Below are positions 54,728 to 64,000 of a DNA stretch of 64,000 nucleotides, one piece after another. The notes under the pieces are model-generated. The model did no database searches, had not been told where the DNA came from, and saw nothing but the letters and a program-made list of their open reading frames with translations. The stretch comes from Cranoglanis bouderius (Eukaryota; Chordata; Actinopteri; Siluriformes; Cranoglanididae): assembly GCA_023630585.1 (NCBI GenBank), contig CM042542.1, forward strand, positions 28,292,632-28,356,631. The letters run 5' to 3'. The number at the start of each line of letters is the position of its first letter. Positions within the stretch are counted from its first letter, which is position 1. Position numbers and translations under genes: made by a program.

Positions 54728-55346
54728 TTCATGACGCATTATATGATAATGAGACGAGTTTTACACACATGCTATGTGTGTTGTGGCCAGAGAAAAGCGA
54801 TGTTTTTATGAAAACGTGGTCGGATCAAAGTTTTTGTTAGTTTGTTTGTAAAAGTGTTTCATGAAATGGACAAACTGATGTTTGTGAAATTGTTGAAACA
54901 TTTGTTGATTACGTTGAGAAAAACTCTTGTTCACTTTTACTGAACTGAAACCCCCAAACATTTAAAAACCATGTGATTTATTCTTTGTGGAATCGAATCT
55001 GAATATCCTGTCATGGTGCACATTTAACGAGGAATATGCTGCGTTCATTCTTAACTCATTTTAGCCAATAATACTTTTTATACAATCATCACATTCAGTA
55101 ATACAGATAACTGGGGTGAACTGAATACATGGTCATCTGGGTAAAATGAATGTGTTGATGGTGAACTCGAGGGCGTTTTCTGTTTTTACTCTTCTTAGAC
55201 GAGCGTCAGATAGCATGTGGTAATGGGCCCGAGCTCGGCAGCCCGCGGTGCCTGCGGCTCAGACACGGCATCAGCATGTATTATCCGGGGCCGAGTGTGG
55301 CCCACGGCTCGCTCTGACACGTGTGTTTTTGTTACGGCGGTAAAGT
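53820..55346 (+). mobile_element. Solo terminal arm of a second Polinton
   Basis: It begins with the same terminus, AGTAGTTATATCATATACTT, and aligns in reversed order with 50739-49530 of the full element. Shared landmarks include CACCAAGAATACGTGTTGAAATGAG near 54200, the TTGTTGATTACGTTGAG remnant of the helical gene near 54905, and the GGGCCGAGTGTGGCCCACGGCTCG-like block near 55290. Similarity ends near 55346. No integrase, capsid or polymerase sequence follows. Divergence from the intact element is visible throughout, so it is an older or separate insertion. Confidence 0.8.
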
Positions 55347-55374
55347 ACTGGGGCCCGATTCTTGTTCACCATAA

Positions 55375-55890
55375 TGTAGCGAATCAGCTTTAAAAATTAT
55401 AGAAAAGCGCACGCTTGGATTCAAAGCACCGTTTTAAAGGAGACAAGAGTTTTAAAGCGTGCCCGCCTTATCTAACAGAATATGTAGTGAAAATTAGCTG
55501 TTTGGGTTAATTTGATATATTCTCCACCATTTTACGTAAGTAAAAATTAGTTGTTAAATCGAGCTATCTTTATTCTCCTCCAGAGATGTCAGAGAGATTA
55601 ACAGATCAGCTCGTAAAGGGAAATTTGACTAATTTAGTATTACTGATCAACTATTCGTCCAGCGATAAGTTGAAACTAGTGTATTCATCAATTATGCATT
55701 AGATATTACCTCCGTGGCCACCGGCAATAATATCCTAAACATAGTGACACATTATTCTAAGAGCATGTAGCAGAATCGCAATTCAAGGCAATAGACACTT
55801 GTAAGCAAAAAGAACACGCATTTAAGAACAGACGAGACTTTATTGAACTATTCTATGACACAGAAACTAATCTAATATATAAAACACACG

Positions 55891-55921
<31 letters not shown>

Positions 55922-57277
55922 GCATACATAAAAGGGTGATGATGAAGGGTGAATGAAGTTCCGAGTCTCTAGCGTTGCATGCTATTTCACAGACCATGAT
56001 CTGAACGAACCATCAACTTATTAATTTATCTTCACTTCCTTTAGAAGGGCTCAACTTATTATAGACACCAGATTAGCTAGATTCTGGGGTGTTGCGCTTG
56101 CCTTAGCTGTGTTGAAGGGATTTCCTCGTTACGTCGTGGTGTCGTCAGCGGTCTGGTCGGTGAGAGGCGTCTCGGAAGACCAATCGGAATGCTGAGTGGA
56201 ATGAAGGCGGGAGGTTTGAAAAGCAGGCGGCGGCTCTCGCTGGGTCCCCAGGCCGAGGTAAACGTGATCTGATCTCCCCGATGTTGATTGGCTCTGGAGA
56301 CCCTCCACCGACCCCGTCCTTCGAAACGTGCCAAGAAGCAAGAGACACGAGAGAGAGCGAAGCAAGTGACGACCTTCAGAACTTGTGTTCTTAGGATTTT
56401 AACACTTCCTGGGCTAGTCCAGCCCAGAGTGCTTCCTCCAATCAATATTGTCTTTGGGCGGGGTGTTAGCCAGATTCTCCACCTATTATGCTAATCAGCC
56501 CCTTGTCCATGTGGATGAGTGGTTCCGCACTCTTCAATGATGAGTGGATTATTAAACTTTGTCCTGAAACTTGCACGTACATATCAGAACAATCTACACA
56601 AATTTCCTTACTCTTATGATTTAGGAAATCACTCAATGAACACATTCATACCAAACAAGACATGTTTGACTATACTTAAAGTACATTACTAATATTTAAA
56701 ACACAATGATCCTCCTAGGGCTACTACACAAATACATGATTAAATGAAATAATTAGTGGCAACTTAAAGGTGATACACATGAAGAAAATAGAACAACACA
56801 TGGTAGGACATAGGTGATTGCAGTTGTTCAAAGATGTATTAATTCCCACAGTCGTTGCTCCTGGTAGGCACCGATTGTGGAATGTGCGAGTCCTTGTGTG
56901 GAATTGTGGAATGTGTAATCTTTGTGACTGAGCGAAAAGGTCTCTCCTTTCTTCCACAATTTATTGGCCTTACTGGTCTGGCCCAAAAAGGCCTAAATCA
57001 CTGCATTTGAGAGCAGTTTCTGTGGTCGAGAGGGTTCAGCCCTGGGTCAAGGAGGCCTTTAACGCTTGCCGTGTTGGTTGAGATAAGGCGGATGCACATG
57101 CTGGATTTAAGTGGCTCCTGGGTGTCTGGGGTGGATTCCTTGTTTTATGGCTCCCTGAGTGGAGACATTTTGGTACAGAGTTTCTTGTGGGTTCTCTGGC
57201 TGAGAAGGCCCATTGTTTTATTTCTTCTGGTTATAATTGTGTGAATTATATGATGCTGCTTGTGCTGAGGCATTACA
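55375..57277 (-). repeat. Left LTR (3' LTR in element sense)
   Basis: Differs from the right LTR by few substitutions, the length of an internal AC run (55887-55921), and about 30 extra bases near 56885-56915. The near-identity points to a recent insertion. Confidence 0.92.
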
Positions 57278-57820
57278 TATCCCCCCCTTCGGTCGGTGAT
57301 GTTGGAGGAAAGGACATCAGCGAGCGCTGGAAAACATCAAGCACAAACAGCCACACACATACAAGCATCAAGACAACACCTCCATTACTAGCTAAATACT
57401 GGTGCGGGAAGTGAATTATTAATGTCTACAGAATACCTTTATGACACTTTAATTCTAAGGTTATTGGCTTTTGTCAGCCTTTTTCTCTAGGTCGTTGGGC
57501 CTACAAGAAAAGAGGAAAGCGAGAGAAAGCAATAATAGTGGAAGTGATCGGCAGAAGAAAACTCTTGATTATAAACAGCATTGTTTCCCTATGCTGATGT
57601 GAGTGCACTTCTTTACACTAGTGTGAGTCGATTTAAGTGTTTATGGTGGTTGATTTAGATGTATGTTAGGGTGGTGTAGTGTATAAGTGGTCTGAACTGT
57701 GTCAATCTGTTTCAGCTCCCCCCCTTTTCTTGCGCTTCTGATTTCACTGGAACCATTTGAGGGTCAGCTCTCTGTGCCCATGGTGGATCTTGATCCTGTA
57801 TGCAGCTGTTGTGAGCTTGT

Positions 57821-59596
57821 CTATGATATCAAGAGGTTGGTCCAGTGATGCAGTTCTGGCATGTCCTCATGTTTCCTGGAGTATTCATTTCTTTGGAGGA
57901 GCTCCTTCAGTTGCTGGATCAGTCCTTGCATGTCAACTGAGGATGGAGTGTCTTGTTCTCGGGCATACTCAGGTTTGGCTTGTTCTGAGCGGTGCCGAGG
58001 TGGGCTCCATCGTCGACTGCCCTTGTATTTCTGGTGGCTGGTTAATTTCTTGTGGTTGCCACGGGTATGGAGGTACCGTTCTTCAGGTGAGAGTCTGGCG
58101 CTGTCATGATGCTGAATGTCTTCCAGTGCCAGCTCTTGGTCATGGGTTCTGTGGTTGCGGACTGTGAACATTTTATTACCTTTCCTTGAGGCCATCTTTT
58201 GTTTGTTGTAGGCCCGGTGGGTTAGGTCACGAAGCTGTCGGATTGTCATCGTGCGAGGGCAGGCCATGACACCTAGGTGACGGCTTACTCCAGGATGCAG
58301 GTTCCTTAGGAAGAGGGTTTTAAAGTTCATGTCCTCTTCCAGTTCCAGCTCATTGTGTGCCCCAAAGTAGGCTCGCCTGAGCCTGTGGTAGTAGGCTTGG
58401 GGATGCTCTTGCCGACCCTGTTTGGTTTCCAGGGCGGCTGACAGTCCATGTTCAGACTCTGGGTCTGCAAATTCTTTAATCAGTGCCTGACAGAGTAGAT
58501 GATAATCTAACCTGATGTGGATCGGCTGTCTGTCAAGGAAACTTCGCACCTCTGAACTGGATGTCGTCCTCAGAAGAAAGAGCCTGTCTCGGTTGGTCAC
58601 CTGAGGCCTCATTTCCAGGTGGAAGTCAATGTCCTTTAGGTAGGTCTGTATGTCGTAACCTTCAATGGCATTCGGTGTGAATTTATTGATGTTCCTGGCC
58701 AGACAGTTTAGGTCTTTTAGGTCCAAGCCATGTGCAGATTCGGGGTCTGCCTGGATGGGTCCTTTCCTTCTGTCTGCCGGAACAAATTCCTCCGTGAGGG
58801 CTGGAAAGGCTCTGTGTTTTGCCCCCTCACTCCTTGTTTCTTGTGTCAACCCGTACATGGGGGACCCTGCTCTGCTGGGCCTCGGTGATGCTGGCAGGTG
58901 TCTCACCTTTCTTGGCTCTGGTTGCAGCTTGTAGGCATGCTTGAGCTCTTCTGTCACTGTGTCGACCTCTTCTCTGGTGCGGTCGAGCTGTTGTGTCAGA
59001 CTTTCAATTCTGTCGCTGGACTTTTCCAGGTGGGCTTCCAGGGCCTTGATTTTGGTGTTCTTGTCCTTAATTTCAGACGTAGCTTTCTCCAGTAGCTGCT
59101 TGGTATATTGAAGATTGTTCGCTAGGTCTCTCTGGGCAGCTGTTGCTTCATCCTTTTCTTTCAGGGCTGCTGCTAGCATTTCTTGGAGCTTTGCAATATC
59201 TTTGTTTGCCTCTTGCTCCATTTCATGTGAGCCTTTGGGTTTGTCCTGGTCTTTCTCTTCCAGCTTGTCTATGCATCTTTGGGCACGGGTCATCTCCTCT
59301 TGAAGATAGGTGATGTGCTTGTCACTTAGTTTCAGCTGGGCCAGGAGGATGTGGCTTAGGCAGATGGTGATTTGGTTTTGCTCCTGGTGACTAGAATGCT
59401 GTCGCTGGTCATGGGTTATGAGTCTTCTTAGAATTGTCACTACTATTAATACTAATAACAGTTCGAAGACCTTGGGTGTGAGGCGGTCTGTTGCACTGCT
59501 CAGCCATGCCTCTAAGTCTTCCAGTGGGCGAAGCGGTCTGTGACGTGAGGCATATTGGCACGTCGTGGGGGAGCCTGGCGTTGGAGAGACTGACAC
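57821..59596 (-). CDS. gag: Gag polyprotein of the LTR element
   Basis: 591 residues, intact. An N-terminal hydrophobic segment, VFELLLVLIVVTI (about 43-55), could be a membrane anchor, which is unusual for Gag. A long coiled coil spans about 78-222 (heptads with KIKALEAHLEK and IESLTQQLDRT). A linker rich in Pro/Arg follows. The capsid-like region (about 300-460) has IEGYDIQTYLKDIDFHL, SSSEVRSFLDRQP and the HPQAYYHRLRRAYFGAHNE and FLRNLHPGV segments of Ty3-type gag proteins. The C-terminal part is basic and lacks a CCHC knuckle. The frame ends without any pol extension or obvious frameshift site. The leader before it is about 2.36 kb. Confidence 0.85.
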   Translation of the reverse strand: MSVSPTPGSPTTCQYASRHRPLRPLEDLEAWLSSATDRLTPKVFELLLVLIVVTILRRLITHDQRQHSSHQEQNQITICLSHILLAQLKLSDKHITYLQEEMTRAQRCIDKLEEKDQDKPKGSHEMEQEANKDIAKLQEMLAAALKEKDEATAAQRDLANNLQYTKQLLEKATSEIKDKNTKIKALEAHLEKSSDRIESLTQQLDRTREEVDTVTEELKHAYKLQPEPRKVRHLPASPRPSRAGSPMYGLTQETRSEGAKHRAFPALTEEFVPADRRKGPIQADPESAHGLDLKDLNCLARNINKFTPNAIEGYDIQTYLKDIDFHLEMRPQVTNRDRLFLLRTTSSSEVRSFLDRQPIHIRLDYHLLCQALIKEFADPESEHGLSAALETKQGRQEHPQAYYHRLRRAYFGAHNELELEEDMNFKTLFLRNLHPGVSRHLGVMACPRTMTIRQLRDLTHRAYNKQKMASRKGNKMFTVRNHRTHDQELALEDIQHHDSARLSPEERYLHTRGNHKKLTSHQKYKGSRRWSPPRHRSEQAKPEYAREQDTPSSVDMQGLIQQLKELLQRNEYSRKHEDMPELHHWTNLLIS

Positions 59597-61953
59597 AGAT
59601 CTTTACAATGTATGGGAGCTTAAGTGTAGTGGGACAGCTAAATGTTGTTTAAGTGATTGTAATTGTGAACCTCTAGTGGCGTGTTTTGAGGACTTGTGGT
59701 CTCACTGCGGGAGAATGACTAGTGGGTGGAGTCTTTCTTCCTGCAACACAAATCAAAACAAACGACTAAAGGGGAAAACAGAGAAGGAATAACAAAGCTG
59801 TTCTCGATGGAAGAAACTTCTTCTGTTAAAAGAAAACTAGAAAGAAATTCAAAGATTTGAAAATCAGAAGAAATTAGATTTGGTATAAATCAAGCAGGGA
59901 TTGATTAAACTCTTATGGCTTATTCCCCTTTTTTTTTTGTAGAGTCTGTTGATGGTTCACACAGGCTTGGTCTCTGAAACGTGATCGCTAAGAAAGAAGC
60001 AGGTAGAAAAGGACAGAAAGGGACTGAGTGTGATAAAGCTCAGTTAGTGAGTGTATCGAGTTCACAGATAGGCTCTCCTGCAGTTATGCTTAACTAGGAA
60101 TATTGATTTACAGTTGATGTACAACTATATGCCTGGAATGAGTTTAAAGTAAAAGAGGGTTATCTCTGATTTACTTTGAAATTCATTAAAAAGGAAAGGT
60201 TAGTAGTGTATCCTATTGCAGGGCCTTAGAGGTTAAATAACCGTGTTTTAACTTGATGGAGAAGCATCCACAATTTAGAGTGTTTTCAGTTAAATTTAAT
60301 AGCTTTATTAAATTTACATTTAACACAGTAAATTATTGTGGGTAAGTGTCTCCTTTCTAGAAGAATGAGGGAAAATGGTAAAAGTGAGGAAAGTAAATGA
60401 AACGAGAAAGTGAAAGAGAAGTACAGGGGTTAATCACTTTAGCAGTACCCAAAACGTTAGCTGTATCCAACTGCTGTAAGTCACAACATGCTAATCGCTA
60501 ACTGCTAGTCTTTGAGGCGTTTTAGCGTATGCCTCAATGTACACACTGCTTCGGGTAGCTTAGCAACACCGGAGAGTTTGTTTACAATATGGCGTCGGAT
60601 GACTACGCATGCGCAGTTCGGAGTTACAACGGAAGAGTCTCCTAGGACTTCCGGGTTCACTCGTTGCTATGGCAATCTACACAAACACAGTTAGTACGTT
60701 GTGTGTTGCACGCAAGCGCTTTGCATGAACGTCGGCGCATTTAAACACTACGCACATAACACACCACTTACTTGTAGCTTGCGAGTGGGCGTGGCGCTAA
60801 GAATCTCTCTTTGCTGAGAGTGATATAAACTTATTTAAGCAGCGGGTACACTGCGAGTAATGCGATCTTGGTGGATCTTAGCTTCTCTGGACACACAAAC
60901 ACAGCAGTTTTTTGTTTTTTGTTTTTTTCGCTGTTGGTTAAACGAATTTATTCCGCTTTACTGGCTGCAACGGAATTTCAAATGCAAAACACACGATCAT
61001 GAATTGCTGCATGCAAATATAGCATGTTGGGAAATGTCAGCGCATTTCACACAAATAAACACTATTTGTAGCCCGTTTTATGACGTGGCGCTTCAAAGCT
61101 CAGGTTTTCACCGTGAGATCAGTTTAATCTGCAGGTTCCCTGCGGCTAACTCAATACTTATAAACTAATAAATGCGATCTCGGAGGATCTTAAAATTCAG
61201 TGCCAGCTTCACTGGGCACACAAACACAACAGGGTTTCCTTTTTTTTTTACGTTGTTGGTTACACAAACTTATCAAAATTTAATTTGATCTCGTTTTAAA
61301 CAAACTTTCATTCAACACAGCTCGGACACTGAAAGTGTTGCACTGAGAGGCGTATCTCTCTCAAAGCTACTCTGCGAGCGGACACAAAGGACAAGCACGA
61401 GCTCGCTGCTCTGATAGTTAACTCAGGGAATTAAAATAGCTATTGGAATGGCATTGGAACACGCAATGGGATCATTTAGCTACAACACGAGGCCGTTCAA
61501 AAGAGACTGAGGAACACGCTCAACTCTCTATTTTTACCGTACTGTGAGAAGATTTCTTCGTTCTGACAGAGGCAATTTTAATGATTACGATAGCTGTTTG
61601 ACCAACACTGGAACACACAATGCATCAATTTAGCTATACATACGGCCTTTTAGGAAGAATTTGAGGAACATGCTCAATATCCTTATCCTTGCCACACTGA
61701 GAGGAGATTTCTTCGTCCTACCAGGGGCACTTTTAATTATTACTCCCTGCAGGTTAACAATAGAGAAGCAGACCGGGCTATCACTTCACATCCATTCACA
61801 CAGCAAACCGGCACACATTGTGTACGTCACACATTCACACATCGGACTCGTCTTTCCGTCTCTGATCTATTATCCACAATAATAGAAAAGTTACACACGT
61901 GACTCAATGCTTACAGTCTAGATTGAATTGCCCACATTCTTTCCACCAAAATA
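59597..61953 (-). other. Long untranslated leader of the LTR element, with repeats
   Basis: It holds no long gene-like frame. It contains two imperfect tandem repeats: a pair near 60855-60910 and 61165-61235 (ATGCGATCTTGGTGGATCTTA against ATGCGATCTCGGAGGATCTTA), and a pair near 61445-61590 and 61607-61740 (GGAACACGCAATGGGATCA against GGAACACACAATGCATCA). Its size is large for a leader and it may hold packaging or regulatory signals. Confidence 0.6.
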
Positions 61954-62486
61954 TGTAGCGAATCAGCTTTAAAAATGATAGAAAAGCACACGCTTGGATT
62001 CAAAGCACCGTTTTAAAGGAGACAAGAGTTTTAAAGCGTGCCCGCCTTATCTAACAGAATATGTAGTGAAAATTAGCTGTTTGGGTTAATTTGATATATT
62101 CTCCACCATTTTACGTAAGTAAAAATTAGTTGTTAAATCGAGCTATCTTTATTCTCCTCCAGAGATGTCAGAGAGATTAACAGATCAGCTCGTAAAGGGA
62201 AATTTGACTAATTTAGTATTACTGATCAACTATTCGTCCAGCGATAAGTTGAAACTAGTGTATTCATCAATTATGCATTAGATATTACCTCCGTGGCCAC
62301 CGGCAATAATATCCTAAACATAGTGACACATTATTCTAAGAGCATGTAGCAGAATCGCAATTCAAGGCAATAGACACTTGTAAGCAAAAAGAACACGCAT
62401 TTAAGGACAGACGAGACTTTATTGAACTATTCTATGACACAGAAACTAATCTAATATATAAAACACACGCACGCGCACACACACAC

Positions 62487-62525
<39 letters not shown>

Positions 62526-63849
62526 TACATAAACGGGTGATGATGAAGGGTGAATGAAGTTCCGAGTCTCTAGCGTTGCATGCTATTTCACAGACCATGA
62601 TCTGAACGAACCATCAACTTATTAATTTATCTTCACTTCCTTTAGAAGGGCTCAACTTATTATAGACACCAGATTAGCTAGATTCTGGGGTGTTGCGCTT
62701 GCCTTAGCTGTGTTGAAGGGATTTCCTCGTTACGTCGTGGTGTCGTCAGCGGTCTGGTCGGTGAGAGGCGTCTCGGAAGACCAATCGGAATGCTGAGTGG
62801 AATGAAGGCGGGAGGTTTGAAAAGCAGGCGGCGGCTCTCGCTGGGTCCCCAGGCCGAGGTAAACGTGATCTGATCTCCCCGACTTTGATTGGCTCTGGAG
62901 ACCCTCCACCGACCCCGTCCTTCGAAACGTGCCAAGAAGCAAGAGACACGAGAGAGAGCGAAGCAAGTGACGACCTTCAGAACTTGTGTTCTTAGGATTT
63001 TAGCACTTCCTGGGCTAGTCCAGCCCAGAGTGCTTCCTCCAATCAATATTGTCTTTGGGCGGGGTGTTAGCCAGATTCTCCACCTATTATGCTAATCAGC
63101 CCCTTGTCCATGTGGATGAGTGGTTCCGCACTCTTCAATGATGAGTGGATTATTAAACTTTGTCCTGAAACTTGCATGTACATATCAGAACAATCTACAC
63201 AAATTTCCTTACTCTTATGATTTAGGAAATCACTCAATGAACACATACATACCAAACAAGACATGTTTGACTATACTTAAAGTACATTACTAATATTTAA
63301 AACACAATGATCCTCCTAGGGCTACTACACTAATACATGATTAAATGAAATAATTAGTGGCAACTTAAAGGTGATACACATGAAGAAAATAGAACAACAC
63401 ATGGTAGGACATAGGTGATTACAGTTGTTCAAAGATGTATTAATTCCCACAGTCGTTGCTCCTGGTAGGCACCGATTGTGGAATGTGTAATCTTTGTGAC
63501 TGAGCGAAAAGGTCTCTCCTTTCTTCCACAATTTATTGGCCTTACTGGTCTGGCCCAAAAAGGCCTAAATCACTGCATTTGAGAGCAGTGTCTGTGGTCG
63601 AGAGGGTTCAGCCCTGGGTCAAGGAGGCCTTTAACGCTTGCCGTGTTGGTTGAGATAAGGCAGATGCACATGCTGGATTTAAGTGGCTCCTGGGTGTCTG
63701 GGGTGGATTCCTTGTTTTATGGCTCCCTGAGTGGAGACATTTTGGTACAGAGTTTCTTGTGGGTTCTCTGGCTGAGAAGGCCCATTGTTTTATTTCTTCT
63801 GGTTATAATTGTGTGAATTATATGATGCTGCTTGTGCTGAGGCATTACA
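61954..63849 (-). repeat. Right LTR (5' LTR in element sense)
   Basis: Same ends as the left LTR. A longer AC microsatellite at 62465-62523 and a roughly 30-base deletion near 63485 distinguish it. The sequence just inside (minus strand TATTTTGGTGGAAAGAATG) is where the primer-binding site should lie. TGGTGG fits a tRNA 3' end, but I cannot name the tRNA. Confidence 0.92.
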
Positions 63850-63853
63850 ATAA

Positions 63854-64000
63854 CTAACCCGGATCTGGCTTTAGAGTCTGGGCCACTTCTGGCGATGACT
63901 CGGCTTGGTTCAATCAGATGCCCTAATATTTATAACAGTAGCAAATATATTTAGATATAATGCAACATATTCTTTTATATGCTTTTATTTATTATAAACG
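63854..64000. other. Right flank, nothing recognised
   Basis: GGCC-containing sequence that, joined to 55347-55374, would restore the pre-insertion site. No gene can be supported. Confidence 0.4.

Larger units (their letters stand above)
55375..63849 (-). mobile_element. Gag-only LTR retrotransposon
   Basis: Two direct repeats of about 1.9 kb (55375-57277 and 61954-63849) begin TGTAGCG and end GCATTACA. The element is flanked by ATAA at 55371-55374 and 63850-63853. A purine tract on the minus strand (GAAGGGGGGG, just inside the left LTR near 57281-57290) is a polypurine tract and sets the direction as leftward. The 4.7-kb interior has a single long frame, gag, and no reverse transcriptase, integrase or protease. 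Copying must depend on a partner element. Confidence 0.9.

Noticed and set aside
57757..58167. Rightward frames opposite gag, also at 58665-59303
   Set aside because: Antisense shadows of the intact gag gene.
55347..63960. Short open frame that would run through the LTR element if the insertion were removed
   Set aside because: About 37 codons with no recognisable motif; the GGCC-rich flanks look like a dispersed repeat, not an exon.

Overview
The window looks like transposon-rich teleost fish chromosome. The signs are exons of a fish-type NLR leucine-rich-repeat gene, a piece of dihydroorotate dehydrogenase (DHODH), many dinucleotide microsatellites, and a dense mix of Tc1, hAT, L2, L1/Tx1-like, SINE and LTR elements. 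Very little of it is host coding sequence. A run of N at 10577-10676 is an assembly gap.

Region by region: 0-2.2 kb holds microsatellites, a decayed copy of a promoter/first-exon unit and a 10-bp-unit minisatellite. 4.5-12.2 kb is a nest of transposons: a Tc1 with a hAT element inserted exactly at its end, a Tc1 remnant joined to an L2 LINE that carries a tRNA-type SINE, and a Tc1 with a second Tc1 inside it. A DHODH 5' fragment lies at 14.4-14.75 kb. Decayed LINE pieces fill 16.3-21.2 kb. Two NLR LRR exons lie at 24.6-25.1 kb. An almost full-length Tx1-like LINE sits inside a GA/TC microsatellite at 25.7-31.2 kb, followed by an L2-type reverse transcriptase fragment (31.9-33.2 kb).

The centrepiece is a complete Maverick/Polinton of the adintovirus type at 34335-50739 (16,405 bp). 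It has matching inverted termini and a perfect 6-bp target duplication, CTTATA, on both sides. The left half reads rightward: a Cys/His protein, a small helical protein that may be Bcl-2-like, an integrase with a chromodomain, the penton (single jelly-roll) protein, a basic pX-like core protein, the double-jelly-roll major capsid protein and an adenain-type protease. The right half reads leftward: a spliced three-exon coiled-coil gene, a protein-primed family B DNA polymerase with an OTU-like segment and a Cys-rich region in its N-terminal part, the packaging ATPase, and two small conserved-looking proteins. Together these give a full set for integration, replication, capsid building, maturation and genome packaging, and every core frame is open. 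The right terminal arm is expanded by repeats and contains inverted remnants of the two leftmost genes.

To the right lie a tandem duplication of a promoter plus signal-peptide exon (51.5-53.5 kb), a solo terminal arm of a second related Polinton (53.8-55.35 kb), and a leftward LTR retrotransposon (55375-63849) with 1.9-kb LTRs, a 4-bp ATAA duplication and only a gag gene.
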